The translations under genes and the position numbers were made by a program. Below the pieces are notes generated by a model. That model was given only the letters and a program-made list of their open reading frames with translations. It did not search any database and was not told the origin of the DNA. A stretch of DNA of 64,000 bases from Clavelina lepadiformis (lineage: Eukaryota > Chordata > Ascidiacea > Aplousobranchia > Clavelinidae), in contig NC_135247.1 of assembly GCF_947623445.1 (NCBI RefSeq), positions 16,184,501 to 16,248,500 on the forward strand, in the 5' to 3' direction. Shown here one piece after another: positions 35,407 through 48,689 of the stretch (within the stretch, counting starts at the first letter, position 1; the number at the start of each line of letters is the position of its first letter).

Positions 35407-38400
35407 TTAAATAGAATCGTAACCCTCTCCTCCGCCTAAGAAATCCTCCAGGTCTTTTTCTTCTTTGTACTCTTCTGGAGTCTTGTGTCGACTGCTCTTT
35501 CTCTTCTTCTTGATTGTAGAAGCATCTGCAACACTGGCGTTGTTCATGTCTTTGATTTTAGACTTCTTTTTTTTATGTTTATGTTTCTTTGAGCCTTCGT
35601 CAGCAGCCTTCGACTCCCTGTGCTTTTTCTTAGATTGGGATTTCCGAGACTGATGTCCTTCAGTGGGCATTGCGGGTTCTACAGTAAAAATTTTGCTGGA
35701 ATTAGAGCTCAAGTGATGAGACTATAAAGAGTCATTCTTTATTCAGTGGATTAGCTTAATCTTTAACCAAAGTCACTGACTTTCCGTTGCCTTGGTGGAG
35801 ATTTGTTCCAAAAAGTCAAAATCACTGGATTGAAGTTGAAAGGATAGTTTGGTTTCTTTATTGTCTTCTGCCTCTACCGAATCCTTCTGAGATTCCTCGT
35901 CCGCGTCTTTATTCTCAATCATGGCAGATGATTTTGTCACGATCGAATTTTCGTCTGAATGTATGTCATCAATACACGTTGACACCTAACGTTGAAAAAC
36001 ACCGGATTTATATTTGATGTCAAATTCTAAATATTATTTAAAATTAGTGCCTATTTATTTGACAATGTTTAAAGTATGTCAATTAACATACTTGTAAAAT
36101 GGGACGTAACCAGGCATCGCACCTGCCGTCATATAACTAAAGGTTTAATCACTAACGGTTACCATTGCATTTGATGCGTCTTCATCGCTGGAAGAATGAG
36201 AAACATTTTGATCCAATTTCACAGTTTCGACGGGCTTGTTTGAATAATCATGAAGATCAATGTCAATTCTTTTTTCATGCTGGTCCATTTTTGCGTCATC
36301 TGGTTTTGTGCGGTTCAAGGGTTTGCCATTTTCATTTCTTGCCGTGTCATCCTTAACCTGCAGCGACTGTTTTATCACAGGAATTGTCCCTTGGCCATGA
36401 AGATAATCATCATCACTAAGACTGTCCTGATCAGCTAAGACAACTGGTGCCTCCTCTTCTTTGGAACTATCACTTTCAATGACAAGATGTTGCAGTTTTT
36501 TGTCTTCTTTCCTTGGCTTGGGACTGATTCTTGAAACAGGTTTGGAACGGGATGAAACGTGACTCTGTGGTTTCGGAGTGTGTGGAGTCACATAGTCTTG
36601 ATCACTGTCTGAGTAAGTGTAGACTTTATGTGATTCTAAATATGAAAAGAACGTTAAGTAAAAGTTTCCATGCAGCAGAAAGTGGATAAAACTGAGTCAA
36701 CTGACAATAATAGACAACACACTGTATACTGTACAAGGTAGAAATTAATCTGCCCACCACCAGGAATCTGATCATCAGAATCTAATTCCTCCTGAAAACC
36801 TGCCACCATGGGGTTCCCTCCATCATCGTCACTGCTTGAATCTACATCACCAACATGCCTAAGATGAAAGAACGGTTAAATATTTGGCTCATGCTAGCAT
36901 TAATAGATTATTAAAAAGAGAACAACTTCATTTAATTGCCTTTTCTGGTTATCTGTATCGGGAATTTCATCAAGAAAGCCGTCCACAGCTCCTTCATCTG
37001 GAATAAAATCATGAATGTTTTTCACTGGATGTGGTGCAGCATCAGGCGGTGTTGTTGGGGTAGTGACTAGTGGAGTAGTCGCTTCTTTTGGCTTGTCTTG
37101 TGTCGCTGACGTACTTGATGACCCTTTGGGGAGATCAATTTGGAAGAAGTTTTGTTGTATTCAATAATGAGTTTCTCTTTTCTACTGTCACTTCAAATAA
37201 TTAAGTTAGAGTAAAAAGATAAATCAAATTTTGACCTATGCTGTACTTTTGACAGAATTTAAACAATACCATGGAAATTGTGTTTTAAAAGCTATGTTGA
37301 TTACCCCTGAAGAATCTGGACATGAAGCCGCGTTTCTCTGGTTCTGGTGCTTTCTGTGGTTGCTCATTTGGTGTTGATGCCGCAGTCATCATTGATGGGG
37401 AAAATAAACCTGCATCAGTTTTCTTGCTTTCCTGAAAGCACAATTTATTTTTGACAAGGAATATATATTATCTAATTTATAGTTGGTTTTGCTGATTATT
37501 TTGATTTTTCTAACAGTTGATATTGCACAACTATTTCTCAAATACCACTAATAGAGTCTAGTAATGCATTCTAATGATACAATTAAATCAATACCTCACA
37601 CAAAGTAGCTCTTGAGTAATTAAATTATCAACTTAATGAACCCCATACTTCAGCATGTTGCTTGTATTTATCTTACTTCTTTCTTCCCATTTAAAGCAAG
37701 ACTTGAAGGTGGAGAGGGTTTATTCATCTCTGGAGCAGAGGATGCAACCCGGGATTGTGGAGTTGTAGGTTTAGCACCCGGAGCAGAGGGAGTGTCAACA
37801 TTAACTGGGGATGTTTCCTTGCTTGAGGCAACCAAGGGTTTTTCCTTCTTGGGCTGATTTTTTTCTTGAAGCATTTTCAAAAATCTAGAGAACATTCTTA
37901 ATAAATATCCAATGCAATTTAATGTGAATTCAACAACTTTCTAGACACATATTGATTGCGTTATTATTTCGAAAAGCTTAAGAACTATGGTAGCCCTGCA
38001 CAAATTATAATGAAATAGTTTACATTTAGAAACATACCGGGATAAAAATAATTGGAGATTATACAAATATTAAGCATCCTGGCACAAACAAATCTCGAAG
38101 ATTTGTGTCAGTTTAAAATAAAAAATATTAGCAATAGCTTTGTTCGTTTTGAATGAAACATAATGTTATGGTTTAATAATTAATTCGTTCTTTGAACAAA
38201 GGTAGAGTTGCTCAGCTGTAGAAAACAAGACTTTGCTAAGTGAAACTTGTGAACTAAATGAAACAAACTTGTCAATGATGTGTTTATGTTTTCCATGTTT
38301 TGTTAATACATTTCTAAAATCACATACACATTAAAATTTTGTTCTTCCGAATGAGGTTCATATTGTATTTCTTCCAAACAACTTTCAACGTCAAGATGAT

Positions 38401-40764
38401 TTGTTTCCAATTGTTTCAACAAACTTTCTCTCTAAAATAATACTCACACCATAGAATCACCAAACAACATAATGATGCAACATGAAATTTAGTTCAATTT
38501 AAAAAGCAAGTACCTGCAACAGCAAAAATGGTAAATTAAAGAATTTATGGATGTATTTCAAACCAAACCCGTTTTCCATGGATGATTCGAGAAAAAAGAT
38601 ACCAGCAGAACCAGGGGGCCTGAAAAACAAATAACTTTCAAGCTTAATTGAAACAGATTGTTCAGATTCTAAATGTTAAAACGAGTTGTTCAGGACAAAA
38701 AGCACTATGCCATAAAGTTGCCAAGTCAAGTTTTAATCCAGTGGTTCTAAAACTTATTGGAGATGAACCCAAAAAGTTTCAGACAAGCATTCACCAAACC
38801 ATTTACATAGAATCAAGTACAAACACCATTTATACAGTTTGTGTATGTGTTGGTCTTTGCTGAACGCCAGGGACAGACTCACCCAACCAAGTTTAAGAAC
38901 CACTGTTTAAATCCGTCACACCAAGCAATCCCATACAAACACTTTGCAGCAACATGACTCCATGGATTTTGCTTTTGCATGCAAAGAAGCTTAGAAAGAT
39001 AGAACCAAGGATATTTATTTTTAAATATTAAGCAGAATACTTCCTTTGGTGAATGGTACTATTTCATAATCAAGTTATTATTTGCAGAAACCTACACAGC
39101 AAACAAGCACAGAGAAAAAATCAAAAGAAAATATTTCTTCAATACAGCACTTTCACACAAAAAAAGTCAAAAATTTCCACCGAATAAACACAAATTTCCG
39201 CATGACAAATTACACATTTGTACATGATGTAAATGAAAGGTCAAAGAAACTTATTCAGCATCTAACACCAAAAAAACCTATGAATTGGTTGAAATAATGG
39301 TTTGTAGATTGTTGATTCATACAGTGTTAATTTCCTGTATTTCAAATATGCATTTTAGTAAGATAAACTAGATTCGAGTATTGCCTAAATGTAAGTACTA
39401 GTTTCCAAAAGTCAAAACTAATTAGTGTTATTTGACAACAATATATAGTATATATAGTATTCAAACTTACACATAACCAAGCAATACAAAAACCACATAC
39501 TGCAGCATACATTATGAATGGTGATAACTGGTAAATTTTCTTATGGCATTATATGTCAAAGAAAAACAATTAAACATTATTTGTACCTGTTAATTCCACG
39601 ACATAAAGATTGCAATTCATCCAGATCAATAACACGGTGATCTCCCATATCCCTATGATTAGCCAAAATCAATACAGGAATATGGGCAGGAACCTAATGC
39701 AAGATACATAAAACATGGACACAAAATATACCACAGTGACACATTAAAATGAAGCGATTTCAATGAAGTCACAGACATAGCATAGATTAGTTGCACTCAC
39801 AGTGGGCAACTCTTTCTCGATGTACTGGAAAGTCCACTTCTTTGTTATGTCAAACACCATGATCACTGCATGTGCTCCTTTGTACACATCCAGGAAGCTC
39901 GCATCCAATGTGTGAGGATCCTCTTCCTCCTTGTGGCTCAGGATCAAAGTATCTTTGTTTTTCTTTGGTTTTCCTGTTCAGAGTAAAACGTGACACAAAC
40001 GTGCTGTTTGTTTGGTAAAACTTATGCAAAACAAGATTTACATTTACATACCTTGATCAACAACATCCCAAACATCAACCTTCACAATGTCGTCTGTTGC
40101 TGTAAAATATGGAAACGAATATACTTAACTACTCATTAGTGTGATAGTTGAGTACCGATGAGAGTGTCAAAATATTTGCCAGCAAGCAAGCTGAAAAACT
40201 AAGATAAAGATCAATAACATCACAATGCATCCAAAACGCTTTAACGAACGATCACTCATTTTAGTGGTCAACTTCTGCAAATCAACCTTTTCCAAACAAC
40301 TGCATACATCAAAATCAACATCTTATTTGTTTAAAATAATAATGTTTTTAAAACTATTTTATCTCTTTAATTACCCTTATAGTTCCAATGAATTGAGGCA
40401 ACTTGTATTTGCGGCGTGGGAGCATATTCTTCGATGAAGTTATGGCCCTGCAATCGATGCCAAAGGCAAGTCTTGCCTGTGTTGCGATCGCCACGAATAA
40501 TAATTTTTACTGAAAAATAAGTCACAACAATTGCTATTGCTAATATTATTACACTGCATAAAAAAATGTTGTTAAAATATATCATATATTTGAATAATAG
40601 GTAAATTAAAATACACAGTATCAAGCAATTAACATACAGTTGTACTGCACTCCCTTTGAAAATTTGCGTTGCAGGTCAGAGCGCATGGTCTGCAAGCCTG
40701 CAGGGGGGTTTCTCTCTTGTGCATTCTCATCGTTTCGCACCCACTTTTTGAATGAAGTAAACAT
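35407..40764 (-). CDS. RABL6: Rab-like GTPase RABL6 (PARF/C9orf86)
   Basis: RABL6 is an atypical Rab-like GTPase, in mammals linked to ARF-dependent growth control. Fourteen exons (minus strand, 5' to 3'): 40764-40638, 40509-40375, 40099-40052, 39973-39801, 39693-39587, 38619-38514, 38431-38328, 37884-37677, 37431-37305, 37123-36940, 36858-36761, 36635-36163, 35985-35781 and 35678-35407. They give 788 residues (human 729). The N-terminal GTPase part has [16 protein letters not shown] (P-loop), VDVWDVVDQ in place of DxxG, and [21 protein letters not shown]. The long acidic/Ser-rich middle contains [10 protein letters not shown], conserved in the human protein. The tail is Lys-rich ([11 protein letters not shown], a likely nuclear signal) and ends [11 protein letters not shown]. 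Intron 10 begins with GC. No prenylation motif is present, as is normal for RABL6. Confidence 0.95.
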
Positions 40765-41632
40765 ATTCTCCTGCTAGTGAGAAACACCAGGCAAATGGGT
40801 AGAAGGGAACACAAACTGCACCAGGCAATAACCTATCTTCCTATACCATGACAAACCAGACTAGAAAAGAAGGGTTTTGACTTATGTTTTTTCTAATTTC
40901 CATTCATACCAGGATATGAAGCATGCAACGTTTAATACTCAAGGTAAAAAATAAAACTGTGCTCAAAACTTTTGATATGCGGTAACTCTATTTGATGATG
41001 GTTACCACGGTATTGTATAATGTGTAACTGCACCCATTCTAGACTAGGATAAAGAGGTTTAGGTAACTATGAATTTATATATATGCATATAACATTAAAG
41101 TTAGGTTAACAAAAACTACCATGAAAAATAGTTTTAAACGTACATTATTTTGATATAATGACGGCCAAGTTTAAATATTTCACTTTGCCCTGCTAAAGCT
41201 AACTTGCAAAGGTTATGGAGACATTGATAAAGTTATGCAGAAAATCTGCATTGTTTTCATTAAGCCTGGTAGCAATCATAGAATTAAAAGAACAAATATT
41301 TATACTATAAGGGAATAGCTGCATGGTATGGAACCCGTACTCATTAATCATTACAAACTGCAACAACAAAAAATGACCAACACAAAAACAATTCTGCAAA
41401 CAACTACACAAAGATGCCTGTCTCATCATGTAGTCATCATAGGCAATGTTATGAGTTGAAACCATCACATTAAACACAAAACCGATAGTTTGCAATGTGA
41501 ATGAAGCAGTGATTTGCTGAACTATTTGTTTGATCAAAGAAAATGCACAGTAACTAAGCTATCAAAAAATGTGTTTTTTACCATTAAATGTGAGGAGCAA
41601 AACTTACAAAGCCAACCATTATCAGTATAGTA

Positions 41633-41954
41633 CAGGGGTGGGCAAACTGCGGCTCGCCGGCATGTTTTTTGTGGCTCTTCTAGTCGAATCGTAAAATTTC
41701 AAAAAAATTGTAAAGGCTACCAAGAGTACCGTTTATGAACGTTTCTCTCTTTTTCTTTTCCTTATTTAGACCAGCATTGATGACAAGCTGTTAATTATCC
41801 AAATTTAATGATATTTTTCGATTGAGGAATGCAGATATGAAACAATTAAATGACATAAACTATTTATGGCGTCATAAGTTCTTATGACTTGGCTCGTCAG
41901 TAAAAATTTAACAACCAAAGCGGCTCTCGGGTTCAAAAAGGTTGCCCACCCCTG
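41633..41954. mobile_element. hAT-type MITE with perfect 8-bp TSD
   Basis: 322 bp. Terminal inverted repeats are CAGGGGTGGGCAA and TTGCCCACCCCTG, flanked by GTATAGTA on both sides (41625-41632 and 41955-41962). Subterminal GCGGCTC motifs as in the element at 20779. No coding capacity. The intact duplication suggests a fairly young insertion. Confidence 0.93.
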
Positions 41955-41962
41955 GTATAGTA

Positions 41963-42100
41963 CAATAAAGAACAAGCTCACAAACAATTAATTAGCAGGG
42001 GAAAAATAGCAAAGCCCCAAAGGTTTAAAACATACAAGATGACAATAATCCAATTGCGCTATAAGATGGTAGGTTAGCAATGTATGGCTACCAAACCCAA
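41963..42100 (+). repeat. Dispersed repeat, copy 1 (interrupted by the MITE)
   Basis: AAAGAACAAGCTCA...CAATTA, then GCAAA...CCAAAGGTT, and CAATAAT-CAATTG-GCTATAAG-TGGTAGGTTAG all recur in order at about 51990-52185. The part left of the MITE (ACCATTATCAGTATAG) matches ACCCTTATAGTTAC at the other copy, which serves as an unfilled site. Confidence 0.6.
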
Positions 42101-42889
42101 ACTGTAGTAAGAAATATTGTAGGTGCTCAACATATGGTTGAAGAAAGCCACAGAAAAAGAAACTTAATCACATGTACTGGAATCTCATTTCTGTGGTCAA
42201 AGGAGGGCACGATATTGGGGCATATGACATGAGCGGATGAGTGTATTGAAACACGAGGCAGAATAAACAGGCAGAACAGGAATTAATTCCAGTACTGTCA
42301 ATAGAAAATCATACCTCTACAATTCAAATTAAACAAAATTATTGTTCAAAGATGATAAATACACCGACTGTAGCATATACACACAGACAAGCTAGCTTTG
42401 AAGAATCATTAAAGTATGTTGTAACAACAACATATTACATAGGCTACTACGTGCAGATGTGATCAACTTTTCTAAAAGTGAAGCATATAGGCCTACATAG
42501 GCTAAGGTACAAAGGATGTGTTCCAAAATGTCCAGACAGGTGCAGATAATGTGATGTATGTCCAAAGTGTGCGGATAAATAAGTAAATCGACTGAGCATG
42601 GCAAATTTTCCAGAGTACACTTCAGGTTTTACAGTGGCACACTTCATGCACTATATAGGCATATAATTTTGCACTTTTAAAATGACTTGGACAGAACTTC
42701 TGCGCTACAAAAGAACTACAAACACTGAAAGTTTGTATGATGAGCTGGAACCGAGTGGAAAGTAAACTTGCTAAGTGCTCGGGGGATAAAAATTAATAGC
42801 GCGTATACTGACTATTGTTTCATCTTGTTACGTGGGAGATTTCTCACCCAAAAACATCAAACTTTCCAATCTGGGCACCGGATTTCAGT

Positions 42890-43262
42890 AAGTTGGCTTA
42901 TGCGACAATTTTCTGGCGCAAAATTGTCAGTTTGCCATATACTCTGTATTATATGCATTAGGCCTACGTTGACGTTGACGTGGCACAAATTTTGGCTTTA
43001 CATTTTTTGGCGTGATTATTCGGCGCACTGAAAGCAATCTTTCTCACTGGGCTTCTGCGCACTCAATTTTTAATTGATTTAGAAACTAAATTTGTCCAAC
43101 TGTGTACATTATGATTACCAGGTAATTGCACATCCAAGAGCGCACTTCAAGTGCATCCAAACATTTTTGGGCACCAGCATTTACAATTTTTGATTGTTTG
43201 GCGCAAGATATCGCTGAAAACGGCCATACTCTGCATGCAATCCTGCAGTCCGGCAGTCTGAT
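42890..43262 (+). repeat. Dispersed repeat, longer copy
   Basis: The first part (TGGCGCAAAATTG, GTGGCACAAATTTTGGC, GGCGCACTGAAAG) aligns with 53600-53740. The last part (43139-43255) aligns with 18690-18815. This indicates a family of at least about 370 bp with no coding content. Superfamily unknown. Confidence 0.6.
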
Positions 43263-43847
43263 GAGTGTGGTCTATGGACTGAACTACAAATAATGAAATC
43301 TTTTTTCATATTTTACGAAGCAAAAACAAATAATTTATCCAAGCCCAAACCTTTCTCTTTCATGACCTAATTAATGCGCTGCTTCAACGTAATACGGAAT
43401 ATGACTTGATGAAGTATGGGAATTTGGACTTGTAAATGTGATATATGGCATGCGTTGAAAGTGCCAATAATGCGGCCTTTTGCCACGACGCTCTTTGCAC
43501 ACAGTACAGTACAATTGCAATCGTTGAAATTTTAGATAATTTTGTATTAACTGTAGGGAGCGAGTGAGCTAAAAAATTGCAACTAAAAACACTAATTGCA
43601 TCTAAATTCGGCAAATTTTCTTTATGCAATATAAGTAGTAACACTATTAAAGTAAATTACTTTTCTTGGTAAAGCAGAAAATTTGACGCCTTGTTTTAAA
43701 TTTATTTTCATAGCCGGTAATTCCCCTCGAAGCTGACTCGTGGTCATAATAACATGGAATCATGGATGTCGTTAAGTGGAAAGGACAATAGAAGCTTGGT
43801 TAGACTTGTTAAAATTTCGAATTCAGAATTAAGCTGTTACAGATAAC

Positions 43848-44818
43848 ATGGGTAAGATACGTGTCAAAAAGGCAAGGGTTCATCTAAAAGCAAGCAGTGT
43901 TCCGCCATTGGATGATCAGCTGATGAAAACTGGGAACAATGACAATTACAATACCATGTCGACAAACGATTCCAAGGTATGAAATGGCATGATGGGACAT
44001 GAAACATGCATGCTTTGTTATTTTATGCGCACTAGATTGCATTATATAAAACATGGAGATTCTTGTTGTTGCAGCCCCAAGTTCAGCCGGTTTCAATTGA
44101 GCAAAATCCATTCAGTGGACTGAAAATCGATTTCTCATTATTAAAAGACCAGCAGTTGGAGATACCTGATGAACAAACTGTCAAAAAAGAGAAGCCAGAT
44201 ACTAGCCAGACCTTATCTTTAAAGAAAAAAGACAGACAAAAGCAAAAACGAATAAACTTCGTACAAAGTAACTACATTCAGTTTTTATGGACACAATTTT
44301 TGTCTTGGAGCTACTCTGTGGAAACGAAATAGATTTTTGATTTTTTTCTAGAACTTGAAGCAAGTCGAATGCTGAAGCGAGAAAAGCAGAAAGCTGAAAA
44401 ACGAGCTAAAACTGCAGTCGTCGGGGACTTAAACTTTCTGAAACTGGCATTGCCAGAGTTTACTAATAATAATGACAATAACACTGACTCCGTCAATCTT
44501 CCTAAAGACACGTCAAAACCAAACTTAAAAAATCTTATAATGTCTTTGGAGCCTTCAAATAAAAAGAATCCTACGTCATTAAAGAAACCAACTTCATCAA
44601 AAATGAAAAGTAAACAACGTCAAAAGCAGGCGTAAGTGAACTTTTCCCCTAGCTGATTATAGAGATGTATGCATGTAACTTACAGATTTGGTTAATAATA
44701 TCTTTTTCTTTGCAGGATCAGTGAAATAGCAAACTTTCAAAATTTGCTTAAGAACAAAGCATTTCAAAAAGATAAGAAGTCCTTTATTGAACAAAATTTA
44801 AAACGCAATTTGCTGTAA
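43848..44818 (+). CDS. SLX9: Ribosome biogenesis protein SLX9 (FAM207A)
   Basis: SLX9 is a nucleolar protein of the pre-40S pathway, acting in small-subunit rRNA processing and export. Four exons: 43848-43976, 44075-44267, 44352-44631 and 44716-44818. Phases are consistent (0, 1, 2) and the product is 234 residues. The N-terminus MGKIRVKKARVHLKASS matches the family start, NPFSGLKIDFSLL the middle, and VVGDLNFLKLALPEF is the family's signature (human VVVGDLHPLRDALPEL). The C-terminal helix ISEIANFQNLLKNKAFQKD matches the RFQELLASPAY region. Lys-rich, as expected for a nucleolar protein. For exon 2 the GTAACT donor (after GTACAAA) is chosen because it alone keeps the frame. Converges with SMU1; the stops are about 310 bp apart. 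Confidence 0.93.
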
Positions 44819-45131
44819 TACAAAGAGGATGTCACGGATACACCAAGATTTATTATAGCCACATGTTGTGGTTTATACCGTCTAGCTAGCAGCAATGAAG
44901 ATTACAAAATTATCTCACTAGATTTTATTGGAAAAAACAAACTGTGGCAGTCTTGCGATATTTATTAATTAGTTATAAAACCACATTAAAAACGCAAACT
45001 AGCAGTTTCAGCACATCACAGGCCGAGACTTGTAAATTTATGTGAAGCTCAGTATTGCTTGATCAGAAGTCAACTAAAATGTGGACATCTGCGGTAAATG
45101 ATTGATTGCGGTTTTCTCACACAGTGTCTGT
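44819..45131. other. 3' regions of convergent SLX9 and SMU1
   Basis: A 313-bp gap between two convergent stop codons that must hold both 3' untranslated regions, possibly overlapping. No other feature seen. Confidence 0.5.
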
Positions 45132-48100
45132 TCATGGCTTCCAAAGTCTTAATAAGCCGTCTTCTGAATACGTGGCAATTAGGTTGTTGTGTGGGTGGTG
45201 GCAGATACCTATCACGTCTCCATCATGGACAGTCAACGTTCTTTCTAATTTTCCACTGTTGGTTGAGAAGCAGTAAAGGACCTGTTATAAGCGATGAAGA
45301 GCATTTTCAGCATTAGGTTGGGTATTAAAGTATGTTACTAACACATACTGCAACAACTTGTTACTAATTGTGCAATAAAATGGAAAACTTCACTTTTACT
45401 GCACTCACCATATCTTCACCCACACAATAAATCCATTCTCCACGTGGAGAAACAGTAGCGCAGACAAAGTCCCCGCCTTCTCGTTTACCGGAGCTGAAGG
45501 AACGGACAATTTGGCCCTGAAGAGTAGCACAGGTTATGTTTCAGGATTTCCTGGATACAAACTGTGCTTTTATTTACAATTCTATTTGCTATTACAGGTT
45601 CAAGGTTATATTGTGTGATTCTTGCGTTGTGCGAAAATATATAACATATCAAAAAATAGCATTCTTTCTAGAATCAAATCTGTTATGATAGTGTTCAGTT
45701 GATGTACTAATCACTGTTTAAAATGGATATTACGCAACTTTTTAAGAATGAATGAATTAAATTATGCAACTTTTAAAGAACCTGCATGTTCATAATTGAG
45801 ACAAGATTTGATCTGTTGCACACAACGAAATGTTCCTGGTTCTTTTGCAGTAGATGAATGCTATTGATGGTGACATCTTGCTGGCCAGCAGCTAATGGAT
45901 TATACGTGCTGACACATTCCGTAGACTTTACATTCCATAACTGCCACAACATACAATGCAGGCATAATTTTCAGATTCACAGTTGCACCCTTAAAATAAC
46001 TGTTTGCTGCAATCAGCATTTTTTATTGTGTTTTTAGAGACGGGAACGGTTTTCTGAAAATTATCCAACAGTCTCTCAAAATTGATACTCCTGCAACTAC
46101 AGCAGAAAATTAGCAGTTAGTTGTTAAAAGTTGCGCACTCTTAAAATTTGTTAGCGGTCGCCAAAGACAAACTTTAAGGCAATCAGTGTTACACTTCACT
46201 GCCTGATATGACGTGTTTTGCAGAACTACTCACTTTAACGTTGCCATCTGATGAGGCACTTATAATGTTATGTCCATCCAGCATAAAAACAGCATCATTT
46301 ACAAATGAAGTGTGTCCTCTCATTTCTTTTAGTGTCTTACCAGATTTCAAGCCGTGTATTCGAATTGATTGATCAAAGGATGCACTCAGAATCTATAATA
46401 AAGTAAGAAATATTATACTTTGACAGAATTGCGGGATATGTATAGTTAAAGTTTTAAGATTGTGTAAATGCAAGAGACACTGCTGTGGTCTACCTGGCTC
46501 CCATCTTTCGAAAATGAAACACTTGTGACGCCCTTTGCATGGGCCCTTTCAAATCTTCGCAAGCATTGCCCTGTGATAGTTTTCCAAACCTAAAACAACA
46601 AAATCGCAACGCAGTTTGAAGACTGACCTACATTCGTATTGCTTGCCCTAGATAGTGTACAACTGTACAGGTATAGTGTAAAAAAGTCACAAAAAATGGG
46701 TGAATGCTTACTTTAATTTTTCCTTCTTGATCTCCACTGGCAAGCATTTCACTGTCACGACTGAATGCAAGACAAAGCACAGCATTATCCATCATCATAA
46801 ATTTATCTTGTGCTTGAAATTGTAAATCTTTTCGAATCTTGCCGGTTACAAAATTCCAAACTTCAATGAATCCATCAACACTGCAAAAAACAAACGTAAC
46901 TGAAATTAACAAACCACAGTACAAGCGAAACAAAAATCCAGAAATCTTATCTTATGGTATCTTAAAAATACTAAGTGATTGCAGTAAGCGCCACAAAAAC
47001 AAGTATTAACATTTTGTTAATCAAAAGCTGACATGTTTCAGACATCATTTGTTCTTTATTAAAGCTTGAATGAATTAAAGAGAAAATGCTGTTTGAAACA
47101 TGTTAGCCTTTTAATTAATAAAGTATTTATACCAGCTTTTTTGGCAATTAATGCAAACACTCGATAGGCAATGCAAAATGCAGCTCAATCCTACCAAAGT
47201 TATATCATAAAAATGTTTCCTACCTTCCTGTAACAAGGTACTGTCCGTCTGGTGAAAATCTTGCGCATTCTACGTGGGACTTCTGGCCAAACTTAATTGT
47301 TTTGTTAAGCTGGGTCGGAAACGTCTCCTCTTCTTCTTCCCGTATAGTCGCTGCTTTGCCACGGAACAAATCAATCGTTGTTCCCGGCGGTAATAAACCT
47401 TGGTGCTGTTGCCACTTTAAAGATTGTCCAAGCAGTGCCATCAAACGCGATGGAGGCACAACGCTGACCTAGAAACAATTTTCAAGTTTGAAATTAATCG
47501 GTCGAGTTAATCAAATTATTGATCCAGTTTGAACAAAATTGATAGCAAATGCAATTGATGTAAAATTTACAGTTGTACAAAGTTGCATTTGGCTAAATCG
47601 ACCAAATTAATTAAATTGGTAATACGCTTAGCAAAATACACAGAGTAATTTTGTCGATCGAATCAATACAAAGCATTGGTTTGTGCACCTAAAGATGCCA
47701 TACACTAAAAAATTTGCAGCTGCATCAACGCATTTATTACCTCCTTCGCAAGTGAGTGAGCTATTTGAGCTCTTCTTTTTTCTTTGCTCGATCCATCTGG
47801 GTATGCTTCCCTTGGATCGAAATATGACCTGGCCAACAGGTTTTCAAGATGCACATAACGATCTGCCTGCGCGTGCTTCAGGGCTGTCATTGGATCAGTC
47901 TGTCTTAAAAGAGACCTTGCAGCTCCCAACTCTCGCAGCTCAATCAGTTCCAAAACAATTTGCTCGTACAAATCAACAAGGGTTTTATCTGGAAGTTTCA
48001 ATGATTGGATTGCCTACAAAAGGAACAAATAAAGAAAGAAAAGGTAATAGACGAAAAAGATTGGTAAAGTTTTTTATTTATAACCGTTTTGAAATGCAAT

Positions 48101-48428
48101 TCCCAGCATTATAACTAAATTGAAAAGCAGATGTCAAGTTTTCAGCAAGGCTGCTCATGTAATGAGATTATTACCTGCAATACAATGTCCCAGTGTCCGT
48201 TATTAATGTCCGAAACAAACCCATCGATGCTGTCAACAGTGTTAAGAGATATTGTAGATTCCTCCTGTTAAAAATAGAACCTTGTTTGAGACAATACTTT
48301 TTCATAACCGTTAGGAGTTTATTGCACATGCTTACCTGCAAAGTTGCCAAGGTTCTTTGCAGATTATTTTCTTTCAAATATTGTTCAATAAGCCTAATAA
48401 CATCAGCAGATTCAATCTCCAATGACAT
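45132..48428 (-). CDS. SMU1: SMU1 spliceosomal WD40 protein
   Basis: SMU1 is a spliceosome component (partner of RED/IK in the B complex) needed for activation and for splicing of short introns. Ten exons (minus strand, 5' to 3'): 48428-48336, 48264-48175, 48013-47741, 47468-47224, 46880-46712, 46589-46494, 46392-46234, 45940-45782, 45516-45409 and 45281-45132. They total 513 residues, exactly the human length. A LisH domain ([20 protein letters not shown]) is followed by the CTLH-type region ([20 protein letters not shown]), the conserved linker [20 protein letters not shown], and seven WD40 repeats (e.g. [22 protein letters not shown]). It ends with LWKP. Nearly every block matches the human protein. 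It lies 261 bp downstream of TRAIP on the same strand, with an ATTACAG acceptor-like site about 11 nt before the ATG. Confidence 0.97.
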
Positions 48429-48689
48429 AATGAACAGCTGTAATTATTTTCTACGCTAGATATTTCACAATAAAAAAATTGTAATAAATTTTTGCCATAT
48501 AAATGGTGAAATGAGAAAGACACCAAGAGTAGAACTAATGATGTTAAAACAGCAGCAGACATATTTTAGAATCTAGTATCAGTGACAAAAACATGCAGAC
48601 ATACAAAACTAAGTGCATGACATAAGGTAGAATGATGTACCAAAACCAATTATAAAAAATTACAGTTGGCATTCACAAGACATTGGCTG

